This document shows, in pieces, positions 12,897 through 24,210 of a stretch of 64,000 bases of DNA (positions within the stretch are counted from its first letter, which is position 1; the number at the start of each line of letters is the position of its first letter). The notes below the pieces were generated by a model. The model ran no database searches, was not told where the DNA came from, and saw nothing but the letters and a program-made list of their open reading frames with translations. The position numbers were made by a program, and so were the translations under genes. Location: positions 11,155,501 through 11,219,500 of the forward strand of contig CM034550.1 of the NCBI GenBank assembly GCA_020055645.1, in the 5' to 3' direction. This stretch comes from Tomocerus qinae (Eukaryota; Arthropoda; Collembola; Entomobryomorpha; Tomoceridae).

Positions 12897-15291
12897 TTTT
12901 CTATTTTCTAGACCAAAATTGTCACAATGCAAAAATGTAAACATATTTCAATCTACAAAACTTTATTATCTGTTTGTATTCATTCATAAATGGATAAAAA
13001 TGTAGAAAATAATATTAATGACACGGATACCTATACTTATAATTATCTTTACATCGGCTAAGGTGAATACAATACTAACTACATTTGCATACTCTTTTAC
13101 GATACTTAATTTGTAAGTACATCATCCCAAGCAATTTTAATATTTTCATCAAACCATGATATTTAATATCTTAATCTATCTTATTGTACTAAACTTTTGA
13201 AATATAGTAAATCCAAATCATTGTATAATCATAAGCCTTAATTGTATCATTAACACCTCCATCTGCAGCTCCAATCTATTGAAATATTATCAGTTCTGAT
13301 CATTTTCTTTATAAAACAAGAAAATCGCTAGAAAGTTGATTTAATTTTTTTAAATATGTTCCAAGGGTTCTTTTACCTTTTGGATTGATTGGTTAGGTGT
13401 ATATTTTAATTTAAATTCTCAATTTTTTTCAGTTTTATATTCAAAATCACAAAAGTTAATTTTCTAACTGATAAAGATATAAATTTTTCCAAAATTAGGT
13501 TTGCTTTACTTTGTGGGAATAAATCAGTTAAGTGATGCATTAAATAAATACGGTGGATTCAGGAATTTCATAAATATATAATATATCAGATAATATAGTA
13601 CTTTCTATCCAAATAATTATTGTACTTCAAAAATCCTGTTCATGATTATAAACTTCAAGGCTTAAACTGTTTATAGTAAAGTATTATGAATATTTTTAAA
13701 ATTGTAGCAATTAATAGACGCGAAGATGCTAGCGATGAAAAATATTAAATTTTCCTTGTATTCTCTAAAAGGGAAGCATCCGTCACTCAGTGTCAGTATA
13801 TTATACAATGGTACTTTTCGTGTTATAAAGCATCGGGAATATTAGAAAATGTTCTTCTCTTCATATTCCTTAATCTATAAAATTGTTTATTATGTTATTA
13901 GAGAAACCTGCCTCATATATACTTATATACTCATAAGTAGTATAGTTACATAATAATGGGACTATATACATGTGCAATCGTGGAATGAAAAGCACCGCTT
14001 ATATGCAGCACTTACCCTGAATGCCAAATTAAATGATCCAACCAAACTGTCTATTTATTTTTTATCTAAACAAAGAATATCTCATGAACCAGACTGCCAA
14101 AATATCTTATGAACCACCAAACTGCCAAAAAATCTGATCAAAACTGTCCAATGGCCATTTTTCCTTCATTTTTACTTTTAGTAAAAAATTTAATAAAGAA
14201 AATTCATTTTAGTGTTGAAATAATAATATGTGCAATATCAATATCAAAAGTAATTTTCCTGAAGTCACAAATTTTCGTTAAATATTTCCAAAGTAGATTA
14301 CTGGGCGCACCAACCGTTAATATTATTAATCCAAACAAAGTATTTCATGAGCCAGACTGCTAAATTATTTTATGAACCAACCAAACTGCCAAAAACTCTA
14401 ATCAGAACTGCCCAATGGTCTTATTTCCTTCATTTTTTACTTTTAGCGAAAAATTGAATAAGAAAATTCATTTTCGTGTTGAAATAATAATATATGTGCA
14501 ATATCAACATCAAAATTAATTTTTCTCAAGTCAGAAATTTTCGTTTAATACTTGCAAAGTAGATTAAGTGAAGCACCACCCGTCAATGTTGATATGTGGA
14601 TATAGTGTGGATTACTTTAAAAAACTTACCAATTGAATATATTTGAATATTTCTAAAATGTGTGATGGTACTTAGAGTAATAAAATAGAAGCCAATGGAC
14701 AAACCTAATCAGAAATGTTTTTTTAGCTTTAAACTTGATGGATAAGTTAATGGGTGAGTCTTAAAAACTTGTTTGTTGCATGAACATAAAAAGAGAGATT
14801 GCAGACTGGACATAGACGAGTTGCTGGAGTTCCTTTTACATTTGATGCTCAACAATTGTTTTGCAAGTTTGCAAAAAGTAATGACAGTGAGTGACTGACT
14901 ATCTCAATATATTTTAACTACACCTCTATGTATTAAGGGAAGCAGTAAGTCGTTTAGATGAATCTTATAGATATCCACTGGAAGGGAAAAAAAATAAGAT
15001 AATATTGTTAGGATTGTTCAATGCAAACTACATTGCTACACATAACACTCAGTTCCTATTCAGCCGCTTCCCCTTTTCTGCTCCATGACTTACATACAGT
15101 TGTATCATAAAAATCATAATACTGTAAACAAGTTGTAGACCTTGTTAGTCAATTTTGCGTGAGCGAATGATTTAGTAGTAGTAGTGCCGTCTTCTTAAGT
15201 AGTGTAACCGCAAATACTAATCGAGACCTAAGTTTAGCAAAATTTTGAAGTGCAATTTTAAAATAATTCGTCGCTTTTCTTCTAAAAAAAT
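12897..15291. other. Intergenic region between CRAL-TRIO paralogues 2 and 3
   Basis: AT-rich sequence with no supported gene. Its main feature is a direct duplication of about 265 bp (14068-14597, listed separately). The stretch 15180-15291 directly before the third paralogue probably includes its 5' UTR. The 84-codon open frame at 14109-14363 lies inside the duplication and has no coding character. Confidence 0.5.
14068..14597. repeat. Two-copy direct tandem duplication, unit about 265 bp
   Basis: Copy 1 starts at about 14068 and copy 2 at about 14333. Both begin AAACAAAG followed by a CATGARCCAGACTGC motif. They keep the same order of landmarks: AACTGCC..AATGG, TTTACTTTTAG, AAATTCATTTT, GTGCAATATCAA, CAAAGTAGATTA. 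Each copy also holds a short internal repeat of ATGAACCA..AAACTGCCAAAA. Similarity is roughly 80-85% by eye, so the duplication is not recent. Confidence 0.8.
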
Positions 15292-16638
15292 ATGGCTGCC
15301 CCTACATCAAACGAGTATAAACTGCTGGAAAAAGTAGGTTTCCTAGTTTCCTATAATATATCGGCTGTTTTGAATCTATTTTAAATATAAATTAGAAATA
15401 TTACTGATTTTCAGTTTCGGAGCAATGTCGGTGATATTTTACATGACGAATATTCCAGGTCGGATCCCTACCTTTTACGATGGATTCGAGGTATTATTCT
15501 TTTAGTAAAATAACAAAATTCATATGATTAATAATTTAATCTGAGTAATGCATTGCTAATTTAATAATGATCATTGTAGCTCGAGATCATAACTTGGAAA
15601 AAGCAGAAGCGATGTTTAGAACGGTAAGAAAATTACAAGGAAAAATAAATTAAATTCTTTAAAAATGTAATGATAAAATTGTACAGTCGATTGAATGGAG
15701 AAAAACAAACAAAATGGACAGCATCTTAGAAGAAACACCACCGAAATATCTAAGTGCAGATTATGCGTACGAGTTTCATGGTCATGATAAAGAAGGAAGG
15801 CCAAGTAAGTTTTTACACTTGTTTAATAATGCTATATCTTACGCGTGTATTTCTACACTGTATTATATAACGTGTATATTTTTCTTTATCGTCAAGTTCT
15901 GATTATACCCTTGGGAAAATGGGATCTAAGAAAGGTAAAATCAATTATCTATACTAGAATTGCACAATTTATAATTATTTTTAGTGTGAACTAACGTTTT
16001 CTGCAATTAGTAAATAATTTCTCTTTCCTTGAAATAATTAAGGTGATTGATAGTGGAGGAAGAGATGAATTCCTACGTTATATTGATCAAATGCTGGAGA
16101 AGTTACACGTTAGAATACTAAAGAGCAAGCCAAAAGAGGGAGACTATCCACATACTCAATTCACTGTTATTTTTGATATGACCGACTATAGCTTTCGACA
16201 GGTTGCAAATTTACGGGGTAAATCGAACTTAAATGAAGATTATTTTTATGCAAAATTAAACAAAGTGATGCTACAATTTATTTTTTTGCTAAATTAGCTC
16301 CGGAATTAATTATGGAAGCTGTAGCACATTACGAAGCTCATTTTCCTGAAACGTTGTTTGCTTCTGTTGTTGTAAACGGTATTAAAATCACAAATACATG
16401 CATAAAAAAGTAAAGTTTGTGCTATATTATAATTGTCAATCTGATTCTAGCTCCTTGGTACTTTTCCATTATGTTTGCTGTGGTAAAAAGAGTTCTCAGC
16501 TCTAGGACGTTTCAAAAGGTCACTATTTACGGTTTTGATAAAAATCAGTGGAGTGCTGATTTATTGCAAAGAATTGACGAGGATCAGCTGCCAGTTCGAT
16601 TAGGTGGAACAGTAACGGGATCAATTACTGAAGAATAG
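15292..16638 (+). CDS. CRAL-TRIO domain protein, paralogue 3 (253 aa, no GOLD domain)
   Basis: Third tandem SEC14-like gene. Eight exons: 15292-15333, 15415-15490, 15580-15623, 15687-15804, 15897-15934, 16043-16217, 16298-16378, 16451-16638; phases are consistent. CRAL-TRIO-N appears as LLRWIRARDHNLEKAEAMF. The pocket region reads PLGKWDLRKVIDSGGRDE, then DEDQLPVRLGGTVTGSITEE at the C-terminus. The usual YGGT is LGGT here. Like paralogue 2 it ends shortly after this motif, without GOLD. It has an intron exactly after the WDLRK codons that paralogue 1 lacks. It converges on the serine protease gene (stop to stop 245 bp). Lipid specificity cannot be judged. Confidence 0.9.
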
Positions 16639-16883
16639 TTGCAGGGTGCTTAATTTTGTGCATAGAAATATTTTACAGTAGTAAAATTTTAAATTCCATG
16701 TATTCCATTTGCACTTTTGTAAATATTTCAGAGTTTATTTTGAAAGCATAAATATTCGTAATTATTACATTTAATTCACTATCTCATTTCTTAGTATTAT
16801 CATATAGGTACGCATTATTCGGTGGATATCTTCTTCGTCTCATTTGATTATCCATTGAAAAACTATATCAATAGACTGGATTC

Positions 16884-19800
16884 TTAAGTGGCCCATTTCT
16901 TTATCCATGTAAGATATTTGTCCACTCTGGTGTACACTGTAGAAGGAAATAAATTATGTTTAGCAAATAAAAACTAAGAAATTATGGTAATTAGCTTTTT
17001 GATTAAAATGTACCTCCTGGGTGTTGTCCACATCCGATTCCCTAAAACGAAAACAAAAAAAAATGTATAACATCCACACAGAAATTTTCATATGTTTTAA
17101 GGTAGTTCTATTACAATTTGCATCTATAATGACATTTGTTAAGGATTCCATTATTTCACGTGCGGGAAAATTTGAAAATTGGACCATTTACATGTAAAAT
17201 AAAAGTCGCAAAGGCTTTTTAACTAATTGCTTAATTGAAAAAAATAAAGAGACAAAAAATGTTTTTCATAATGTCATCTAAAAAGTGAAGTAGTTTTTTG
17301 ACGATAGCCCACTTCCTTCCCATTTTACAGCCTTCCAAAATGGGAAGGAAGTGGTCTATCGTCAAAATACTGCTTCACTTTTTAGATGACAATATTAAAA
17401 GCATTTTTTGTCTCTTTATTTTTTTCAATTAAGCAATTAGTTAAAAAGCCTTTGCGACTTGAAAATTTTCAATATTTTACATGTAAATAGCCAAATTTTT
17501 AAATTTTCCCGCACATGAAATAATGGGATACTTAAATGCAATCTCAAAATAACATAGTTATTAGGAAACTTACCCAAGAAACAATTCCTACTTGTTCCGC
17601 CTTTGATCCGACAACAATGGTTAACGGGCCTGAAAAAAGGATTTTAATTAATCATAAAAATATTCAATACATGCCGATTTGCTACTTCTTTATTCGGATC
17701 TACAATGATAGGTACAGGCATAATAATTTTATTGAGTATAATTTTAAAGCAGTTTCTCACCTCCACTGTCTCCCTGAAAAAATAAAATGTCAGCATTAGA
17801 ATTTTTAGTTTTAAATAAATTCTGTAATAAGTTTGGCTTCAATGTGTACACACTCACCTGACAGGAATCTTTCTTGATTCCAGTATGATCATCGCTAGTA
17901 GCACAGACCATGTTGGCAGTGATAGGGAATCCTTGCGTGCCCGCATAAGAATTAGAGCACTGTTGGTTCGTAATAATGCGTAGATTAGCTGTTTTGAGAA
18001 ATGGAGACAAAGGACCATTTTGATACAATCCTCCCTGCAAAACATTCAATTATTTATTCTCTGAAAAATATTAAAACAAGTATTTTGATTTTCACTATCA
18101 ATTACCCAGCCAGCTACATCGGCGAAATATTTTCCGGTATCATATCTTGTTCGGCCCTCGTTCAAGCAAATTGGTTGGATATTACTTGCAAATTGTATAG
18201 GAGCAGGCAACTCTAATAATGCTACGTCATTTTGCTATTGACAATAAAGAGACTCGTCAATTATTGGATTCTAATTTTTAGAGATTGGAAATATGGATGT
18301 CAATTTCTTACCAGATTGGATTCTGAGTATCGTTTATGGTATTTTATTCGTACGACTGTGCTAACAACATGTGCAGCTTCTCCGGCTTGAGTATAATCAT
18401 GATCACCGATGTAAACTCTTAAATTCTTCACAGTGTGTTTCTATAAAAGTGGAATAGCTAAGAATTACTTCAAAATTCCTCCAAAATTGAAATTCAGTCG
18501 AAATCTTTTATTCAGGTGAAGAAAATGTCAATAGTGAATTAGTGAACTAATTAGCATAATTTTCAAGCCCTTACTTGAAATCTGTTGAGACAGTGAGCCG
18601 CGCTTAACACGTATCTATTATAGAAATATTAATTAGGCTGATTCAATTAGAAAGTTGCTATTATAGTATACGTTCAATTATTTTAAAACGTTAATAAACG
18701 TTCTAAAACGTTAATAAACGTTCTAAAACGTTAATAAACGTTCTAAAACGTTAATAAACGTTCTAAAACGTTAATAAACGTTCTAAAACGTTAATAAACG
18801 TTCTAAAACGTTAATAAACGTTCTAAAACGTTAATAAACGTTCTAAAACGTTAATAAACGTTCTAAAACGTTTTAAAAGTTAAAAATGGTCTAAAATGTT
18901 TAGAAACGTTTTAAAAATAGTTCTGAATCGTAATAAAACGTTCTAAAACGTACTAAAAATGTACTCAAATGTTCTAAAACGTCCTAAAAATGTACTCAAA
19001 TGTTCTAAAACGTCCTAAAAATATACTAAAACGTACTAAAAATGTACTAAAACGTACTAAAAATGTACTAAAAAGTACTAAAACGTACTAAAAATGTACT
19101 AAAACGTTCTAAGAGGTTAAAAAATGTTCAAAAACCTATTATTGATGAGGCTTCCACCACACATTTGCTGCTTCGAATTAATGATGGCGACTATCAAAAT
19201 GTCAAGAAGGTTTATTTATCAGTCATGACCTTAATTTAGTAATGTGTTCCAGTATCATTATATGATTAAATGTTACCTGCATATGGAAATTCGCCTATTC
19301 GAGCTGTTAAAATATAAAATGAAATGTTTTAGCTTGCATAGCTTGCATTGTATCTCAGAACGTATTACATTTACATTCAGTATTCTACTGTACCTGGTCT
19401 TCCTCCAACTACAGCAACTGTATGATGAAACGGGAAACTACCACAGGCTTGATTTACTCCGGAAGTTGTTACCCTTTTTGTTGCCTCTCCACTGCTTGGT
19501 CCTTCAGGAGACAATGAAACTTCGGAATCTTGTTCAGCTGCATAGTCGGAAGGTGGAACCCAAGGCTTCCCTCTTGCGTGTACAACTGGTGTACAGCAAA
19601 CGTACTGATTTTGCAAACCTTGGTTCTCTAAAAGTGTTACAAATTTTTTTAAATCCTATAAACATTTAAGAATCCCTTTCCGCAATGAATTGGCGATTAA
19701 TTTTGCAAACTCTTGTAGCTTCTAAAGCATTTTAGTAATATCATAATATTTTGAAAGCATAAAAATCCAAAAGGGCAGGAAATTCTAGATGACATGTCAA

Positions 19801-20552
19801 ACTGGATAGAACAGGCATCGAAAATATTTGGCAACCTGATTGGTCTGGAGCCAATTAAATGCTAGTACATTATAAAACTATCTTCTTCTAAAATGTACAA
19901 GTTACTTAATTTAAAAAGGTAATGGGTATAGTGCTTTAAAAAAATTTGGCCTTTTTTGGGAAAAATCGATTTTTTTCACCCCCGCCTGTCATACGGGATA
20001 CGTGCTTGTGTATCACTACTGTATTTCTAGTTGTAAAATTCATTTCATGTAAAATTAATTAATTATAGTAAAACTGCCCTGTGACATTTTCAGAAATTAC
20101 ATACTTAAAAAAACTTTAAGTTACCTAAAGATTCTCTTGCGGATTTTTCATAGGGATGACATTCGTCAGATCCGTTCCGAAAAGACGACACTAAAGCTCT
20201 GTTGCTCTGTAACCATTGATCAGTTGAGTTATCATAGTAAAATAAATAAGGGTAGCATTCTTTCATTGGTTTGCAGTATCCAGACACTCCGGTTGAAGAA
20301 ATGCAAGTATTATTTTCTCCAGCAATTATGGGCTCGTTTGTTGTTTCTTCTTCCCCATCGTCCGGTTGATCTGTAATAGATTTAAGAGAATTTGTTAATT
20401 ATTTGACAGGTTTTAAAATTTTGAAAATTAATTTTCATCATAATGGTTTTACCGTCAATTATCCAAGCATCATCAGCTTCCCAAACTATAGCAGTGGCAA
20501 AATGTAATAAAATTAGTGCCAAATGTATTCTTAAGAGTGAATATTTTTTCAT
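16884..20552 (-). CDS. CLIP-domain trypsin-like serine protease, secreted (428 aa)
   Basis: Thirteen exons, high to low: 20453-20552, 20125-20370, 19394-19627, 19277-19303, 19136-19190, 18575-18614, 18312-18440, 18106-18234, 17858-18034, 17761-17773, 17574-17629, 17014-17041, 16884-16936. All phases fit. Signal peptide about residues 1-25. CLIP domain about 56-127 with six cysteines ending VCC (C56, C66, C72, C104, C126, C127). A Ser/Thr-rich linker follows, then a trypsin domain with catalytic His228 (SAAHC), Asp280 (QNDVALL) and Ser382 (QGDSGG). Asp376 six residues before the serine indicates trypsin-like specificity. CLIP proteases act in arthropod clotting, melanisation and Toll cascades in haemolymph. 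Odd point: the activation site reads TVA-VVGG instead of Arg/Lys-IVGG. The 13-nt exon carrying GDSG is unusually small but its frame and splice sites agree. Confidence 0.93.
17141..17533. mobile_element. Hairpin MITE in a protease intron
   Basis: About 390 bp that folds onto itself almost end to end. The left half starts AAGGATTCCATTATTTCACG and the right half ends in its complement, CATGAAATAATGGGATACTT. The arms also match around CAAAGGCTTTTTAACTAATT and GTGAAGTAGT/ACTGCTTCAC. The centre holds CTTCCTTCCCATTTT and AAAATGGGAAGGAAG around a short loop. It sits in the intron between the 17014-17041 and 17574-17629 exons, so it does not disturb the coding sequence. No clear target duplication could be assigned. 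Confidence 0.8.
18681..19120. repeat. 20-bp minisatellite in a protease intron
   Basis: Nine and a half copies of TTCTAAAACGTTAATAAACG are essentially perfect from 18681 to about 18870. A degenerate tail follows to about 19120, built from AAAACGTACTAAAAATGTAC-type units of about 22 bp. It lies in the intron between the His-triad exon (18575-18614) and the exon at 19136-19190. The block of identical units next to a diverged tail suggests recent local expansion. Confidence 0.95.
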
Positions 20553-21896
20553 TCTTAAGATCTGTAGCTAAATCCTGAATTTATTTGCAGAAATTTACTC
20601 CAGAAATTTACGAATCTGTTAATTTTACTGTATATAAAATATATTGTATTATAAACAAATCCAGCTACCGGTATGAAAACCACAGAAAACCAACGAACGA
20701 ACTTCTCTGTTCTGAGACAAAGTAATTACTGAAGATTTAACTAAAGGCAACATTCATTTTAACTTGAATATAATTTATTCTAAACTGTAGCCAGGAAAAA
20801 ATGAATTGACTAGGTCAGCTTTCTACTGTTTCACAGAAACTCCCAAGATCATGCCTGTAAATGTCAGTTAGGTCAGGTTTAAGTTTTACCTAGTGGTTTT
20901 GTTACATTTACAGATATACAATGTTCACGATTTGAATTAACCCAATTGTCAAGAAACTTAATTCTATTTTATGGGTGACATTTTGACTTTAGTTGTATTT
21001 CCTTCATCTTGAAAATCCAGTTTCGTATTCAGGTCTTACACAGGAGTAGTCTCATCTTTAAATCAAACGGGCAGAGAGATCCCCAAAGGACATTGCTTTT
21101 AAGACTCGTATGAATATTTCAGTTGTGATCTTTTGTTTATCTTCTTGCCATTGACTGGATGCTTCAACAATATTTACTATGCGAAGAAAATCAACAAGAT
21201 CAAATCAACTAAAATGCAGACTGCATGACTCACGGAGACGAAAACAATCTCGTCTCAATTGTTTCGTTAGGTACACCCAAAAAACAAGTATTTATTTATT
21301 TTTATGATTCTATGCTCAGCATGCTGTCCAATACTGGAAACTAGGCCAAATCATTTATTTCTTCAGGTACAAACAATTTGTCTGAAAATACGTCTACTAA
21401 ACTGCTCATTTCTTCTTTATACATACATGTTCCCATTTCTTTGTTATTTCCACTTTCCACTATCTTGCTGCCAATAGTTGGGAAACTTGGTCTAGCGAGA
21501 CATGCATTTCACAGTCCTCTACCAAAAATCTTAAATACATCATCTTCACATTCCTTCTGGAAAACTTCATCCGGTTCATCAGAACAAAGGTCCAAGAACT
21601 TTTCATATTAGGCAGGCTCCACGTAGCAACTGAAATGCCCAATCTGGAGAAGATATCGCAATTCTAGTGACTTTTACTCTGTAATACAAAAGAATTCATT
21701 TTAAATTTCTCATTATTTAATAAGTAAAAATTACATTGAATTGGGCATAGATGATTATGGTAATCAACTACTAATCCCAATCATCAATGAACAAAAATAG
21801 CCATTTTTACCTTGGAGCAATGGAGCGAGCAACAGGACCAATGACACTTTGGTCACTTCATTGTATCATCATCTATTTTTTTGAAGCAGCCGACAG

Positions 21897-22095
21897 TATA
21901 CGAATGCTTGGGGAGGGGAAAAGGTTTTTCAAACGTTTTACTGTAGGGAACACGAAAGTACACGAATGCTGGGGGAGTGGAAAACGTTTTTCAAACGTTT
22001 CACTGTAGGGAACACGAAAGTACACGAATGCTGGGGGAGTGGAAAACGTTTGAAAAACGTTTTCCACTCCCCCAGCATAGGGAACACGAAAGTAC
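21897..22095. repeat. 63-bp tandem repeat with an internal 45-bp palindrome
   Basis: Three tandem units share ACGAATGCTGGGGGAGTGG, AAAACGTTT and TAGGGAACACGAAAGTACAC, at about 21897, 21961 and 22024. In the third unit the segment 22031-22075 is a near-perfect palindrome: 21-base arms starting CTGGGGGAGTGG around a GAA loop. This suggests that one unit was partly inverted. The block is GC-richer than its surroundings. Confidence 0.85.
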
Positions 22096-22112
22096 ACAAG
22101 TGCGTAAATTCT

Positions 22113-22192
22113 AAAAGGTTCCGATGCGTGGCATCAGCGGTACAAGCAGTACCTGCCTACTCCGCCCGCCACGTAACCTATTACCTTTTCTT
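22113..22192. repeat. Dispersed repeat copy, GGTTCCGATGC...CCGCCACGTAACC
   Basis: A segment of about 75 bp running from AAAGGTTCCGATGCGTGGCA through GTACCTGCCTACTCCG to CGTAACCTATTACC. Two further copies occur in tandem at 61418-61575, about 39 kb away. It is much GC-richer than its surroundings, so it is probably part of a transposable element. I did not find terminal repeats. The reverse strand has a weak resemblance to a tRNA-type A box but no B box. Confidence 0.75.
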
Positions 22193-23140
22193 GACGGGTA
22201 CACTACACCACTCCGTCGCTGCTACCTCAGCTGGGGCAGCAGAAAACGTTTCACTGATGTTCTAGTTGAGTCCCTGCTCGATTTCATTGAGGGGGAGGAG
22301 GGGGGCCTGGAACATGCCGGATGCAGGATTAGTGGAGTTGGAGTGACAGGGTCCTTGCAGCTTGCAGCCTTTCACTTCCAGAAACTCCCTCTTGATTCTT
22401 CTCCATTCAGTATCACCTAATTATTTAAAAAGGGCGTTCTACCCACTGAAGGAATAAGGATTCGTAAATAATCTCATTCCACAATTACTATTTTCTTAGA
22501 TAATGAACCAACTAAGTAAAACTATAGCCATGTGACATGTCTATCATTATAGCGAGTAATACTGGAAATTATAAATCACCCATTTAACTTTTAAATCACA
22601 AATGAATGTTTCTTTCCAATTATCAGTTTTTAAGCAACATTTTATTAATAAATACCCGTGCAGGTGCATTTTTATGACGCATTTAGAATAAAATTGCGCA
22701 TTAGAAGTAGGGACACCCTGTTAATATATAACTTGATTTTGTAATAATATATTAACACTTGAGAAGAAGCTTGTTGTAAATATGACGGATGTTTATCATT
22801 TTACTTTTACAGAGCAAACATATTTAGTTTTGTGGATTTTACAAGCCCAGGAATTTAACAGATTTCTTATCAATGTTCTTAAGTCGAAGAGAATTAAATA
22901 TTTTTGTTTTTGATTCTTACTCTGTGGAATCATCATGTGGATTGTAAAATTGTTGATTCGAGTTGCTGTCACTATCCCTAAACAGTATGAAAAAATAGAT
23001 ATTTTGTGAGTTATACTACTCTTCCTTCAGGGCCTAATAAGGGTTTACGTTTCCTTCTCACTGATGCCTAACATACAGTCATCAGTCATCAGTGAAAATA
23101 TATGACATGAAAAAGTAGAAGGTTTTTTGAGATTTTTAAT

Positions 23141-23262
23141 TTTGTCCAATTCGGTCCAATAAAGTCCAATTCGGTCCAATAAAGTCCAATTCGGTACAAT
23201 AAAATCCAATTCGGTACAATAAAGTCCAATTCGGTCCAATAAAGTCCAACCAGTCCAATTCA
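23141..23262. repeat. 20-bp minisatellite, TCCAATTCGGTCCAATAAAG unit
   Basis: Five to six tandem copies of a 20-bp unit with occasional C-to-A changes (CGGTACAAT), fading at the right end into related CCAGTCCAATTC words. Within each unit TCCAAT occurs twice, so the array has a 10-bp half-period. Confidence 0.9.
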
Positions 23263-24210
23263 GGCCATTTCAGCCTAATTAAGTCCAAATGTTATGTAAA
23301 ATAAAATTTTTATGCTATAAAATTGTCATTGCTAGAGATATCTTTTAACTTTTCAAGCACATTGGATAAATTGGATTACATAAAAATAACTTTCAGATTT
23401 AAATGTGACTGTATTAGACTGTGACTAATAAATACAACTACTTCATTCATGTTTCCCAGATTAATATGGGTATACGTACTTATATGTATCTATTGATCGG
23501 GTTTATGTAATTATTAGCCTAAGCATTTACATCGTTACATTTACGTACACATTTAGTTAAATCACACATGTAAAACATTTACATGCAATTATATGGTTTA
23601 TAGTGATAGCAATTCATACATTCGTTTCGCATGCAGCTTTTCCTTGTTTGCTATACAATAGTAATATTGATGCTTTTAATCGCATTTGATGTGATATAGA
23701 CTTGAATGCTACATGTGCTCCAAATAAACGAGAGTATACCTGGCTACTGCCTATATCGACAGTAATTTTTATTATGTCAGCATGTCACGAACAATCTACA
23801 TTGATAAGTTTTAACTCTCACTTGTTATGGCCATCAGCTGAAAAACTTTTAATCTTTAAGTGCTATTTAGCCCAACGAATCACCTATCGAAATACAGACA
23901 GCAATTACGTCTATCTAGTTACATTTATTTCATTGAACAATTAGCTAATTGACATTCGTTTAAAAAACAATACCCCATTGTCCATGCATGTTAATTACAT
24001 TTAACTTGTAACTTTCGTTTACGCTGTAGTAAGACGCAAGGTATGTGCTTTTTTTTATTAAAGAATATATGTTTTTCTCCGTTCTTGTTAATATTCTGGA
24101 TGTCCAGGAGAATTTTCAGCAAAATTGTACCTGGTATACAGACTTAAAATATTAAAATATAGTTTGGTTTTATCTACAGTGTGTTTTAATTTTGTAGGTA
24201 ATCATAGAAG

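Larger units (their letters stand above)
20553..24210. other. Repeat-rich intergenic region
   Basis: 3.6 kb between the divergently placed protease (-) and PPPDE-like (+) genes. It contains a 63-bp tandem/inverted block (21897-22095), a dispersed repeat (22113-22192), a GC-rich patch to about 22420 and a 20-bp minisatellite (23141-23262). The minus-strand frame at 21460-21642 and its neighbours look slightly protein-like but hit a stop quickly and have no partner exons. No gene is called here. Confidence 0.5.

Noticed and set aside
21460..21642. Minus-strand frame resembling a gene fragment
   Set aside because: A second frame over the same bases also looks protein-like and both stop quickly; no start, splice sites or family. 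At most a decayed transposon fragment.
22124..22420. 98-codon + frame in GC-rich DNA
   Set aside because: The first quarter is the dispersed repeat; higher GC lengthens chance frames. No motif.
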